Origin: JAABQG01 sp963726365
Lineage (GTDB): Bacteria; Pseudomonadota; Gammaproteobacteria; Burkholderiales; Burkholderiaceae_C
Reading direction: 5' to 3'
DNA: 64,000 nt
Assembly: GCA_963726365.1 (NCBI GenBank)
Contig: CAVSCI010000008.1
Location: 124,001-188,000, forward strand
Under the pieces are notes generated by a model. The model was not told the DNA's origin. It was given only the letters and a program-made list of their open reading frames with translations, and searched no databases. A program made the translations under genes and the position numbers. Positions 63,661-64,000 of this stretch are shown here, piece after piece; positions within the stretch are counted from its first letter, which is position 1, and each line of letters starts with the position of its first letter.

Positions 63661-64000
63661 TCAGGTAGCCGACAGGCTGTCCGGCACTGCGCCCGCCGCC
63701 TGCTCCTCGGCCATCAACCGGTCGAGAATCTTTCGCGACTGCACGCCGCCGGTGTCGATGTTGAGCTTGAGCAGGTCCCGTTGCGGCCACGCCAGCAGGT
63801 TCTTCTGCTGGCGCTCCAGCATCTCCAGGTCTTCGCTGAAGATCTTGCCCTGCCCTTCGCGGATCGTGGCCGTCAGCGCCTTGTCGCGGGGATTGAACTT
63901 GCGCGCCATGCCCCAGAAATAATGGATCGAGGTCTCGGTCTCCGGCGTGATGAAGTCCACCACGACAGCGTAGGCCTTGTGCTCGGCCGGCGCGTCGTAG
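63661..64000 (-). CDS. vanA: Vanillate O-demethylase oxygenase subunit VanA, C-terminal part
   Basis: The 3' end (about 112 codons) of a Rieske-type ring-hydroxylating oxygenase alpha subunit; the gene continues beyond the window. The visible part reads TETSIHYFWGMARKFNPRD, then EGQGKIFSEDLEMLERQQKN and NIDTGGVQSRKILDRLMAEE, the ending I recognise in VanA. Rieske and iron-site motifs are outside the window. With VanB it would demethylate vanillate to protocatechuate and formaldehyde; a related aromatic O-demethylase cannot be excluded. Confidence 0.82.
   Translation of the reverse strand, partial: YDAPAEHKAYAVVVDFITPETETSIHYFWGMARKFNPRDKALTATIREGQGKIFSEDLEMLERQQKNLLAWPQRDLLKLNIDTGGVQSRKILDRLMAEEQAAGAVPDSLSAT

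Overview
The window is high-GC DNA, densely coded on both strands, and looks like a chromosomal segment of a betaproteobacterium of the Comamonadaceae (order Burkholderiales). The evidence is the gene content: five Bug-type tripartite tricarboxylate receptors, a BktB-type thiolase, a DUF3149 micro-protein, a DUF1631 protein, RhlE, a cusFCBA copper-efflux set, and a protocatechuate 4,5-cleavage operon in the E-F-D-A-B-C order I recall for the Comamonas pmd operon. No rRNA, tRNA, CRISPR array, phage or complete insertion sequence was seen.

Layout. 0-16 kb: general metabolism (SDR fragment, PPK2, BktB, universal stress protein, 2OG-Fe oxygenase, bacteriohemerythrin, saccharopine dehydrogenase-like enzyme, transglutaminase-like protein, SDR, glutamine amidotransferase, serine hydrolase, MetE-like protein, metallo-hydrolase, potassium channel, acyl-CoA ligase, Bug protein). 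16.5-24.4 kb: copper island with a Cys-rich small protein, cupredoxin, CusF, CusC, CusB and CusA. 24.4-34.8 kb: P1 peptidase, lipoprotein, DUF1631 protein, EttA, RhlE overlapping an NAD(P)-binding protein, cupin, SDR, phosphatase. 34.8-38.6 kb: an hsdM remnant, a CAP lipoprotein and a Cpx-like set (Spy-type protein, response regulator, histidine kinase). 38.8-45 kb: alcohol dehydrogenase, LysR, a purine/urate module (uraD, Bug, uraH) and a LysR/TauD-like pair. 45-64 kb: aromatic catabolism on the minus strand: vanAB, Bug, a DUF1932 dehydrogenase and an AEC carrier, then ligJ, ligK, two binding proteins, ligI, ligA, ligB and ligC. A plus-strand block (LysR, metallo-hydrolase, Bug, TPR protein, alpha/beta hydrolase) lies between the two parts.

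Pathway logic. VanAB would convert vanillate to protocatechuate. LigAB opens the ring at 4,5, LigC oxidises the semialdehyde to 2-pyrone-4,6-dicarboxylate, LigI hydrolyses it, and LigJ plus LigK finish to pyruvate and oxaloacetate. The LysR at 54.2 kb diverges from ligJ and is the likely regulator. No LigU-type tautomerase or PmdK-type permease is seen in the window.

Two things stand out. First, the DNA carries several families of short palindromic repeats: about nine copies of a ~39-bp dispersed repeat, a twin nested palindrome between ligK and ligJ, and REP-like pairs, one of them inside the cusA reading frame. Second, about 17 single-base frameshifts break otherwise well-conserved genes, mostly as +1 insertions and often in short homopolymers. 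This looks like sequence error rather than mass pseudogenisation, so the affected genes are annotated at full extent with each break noted.
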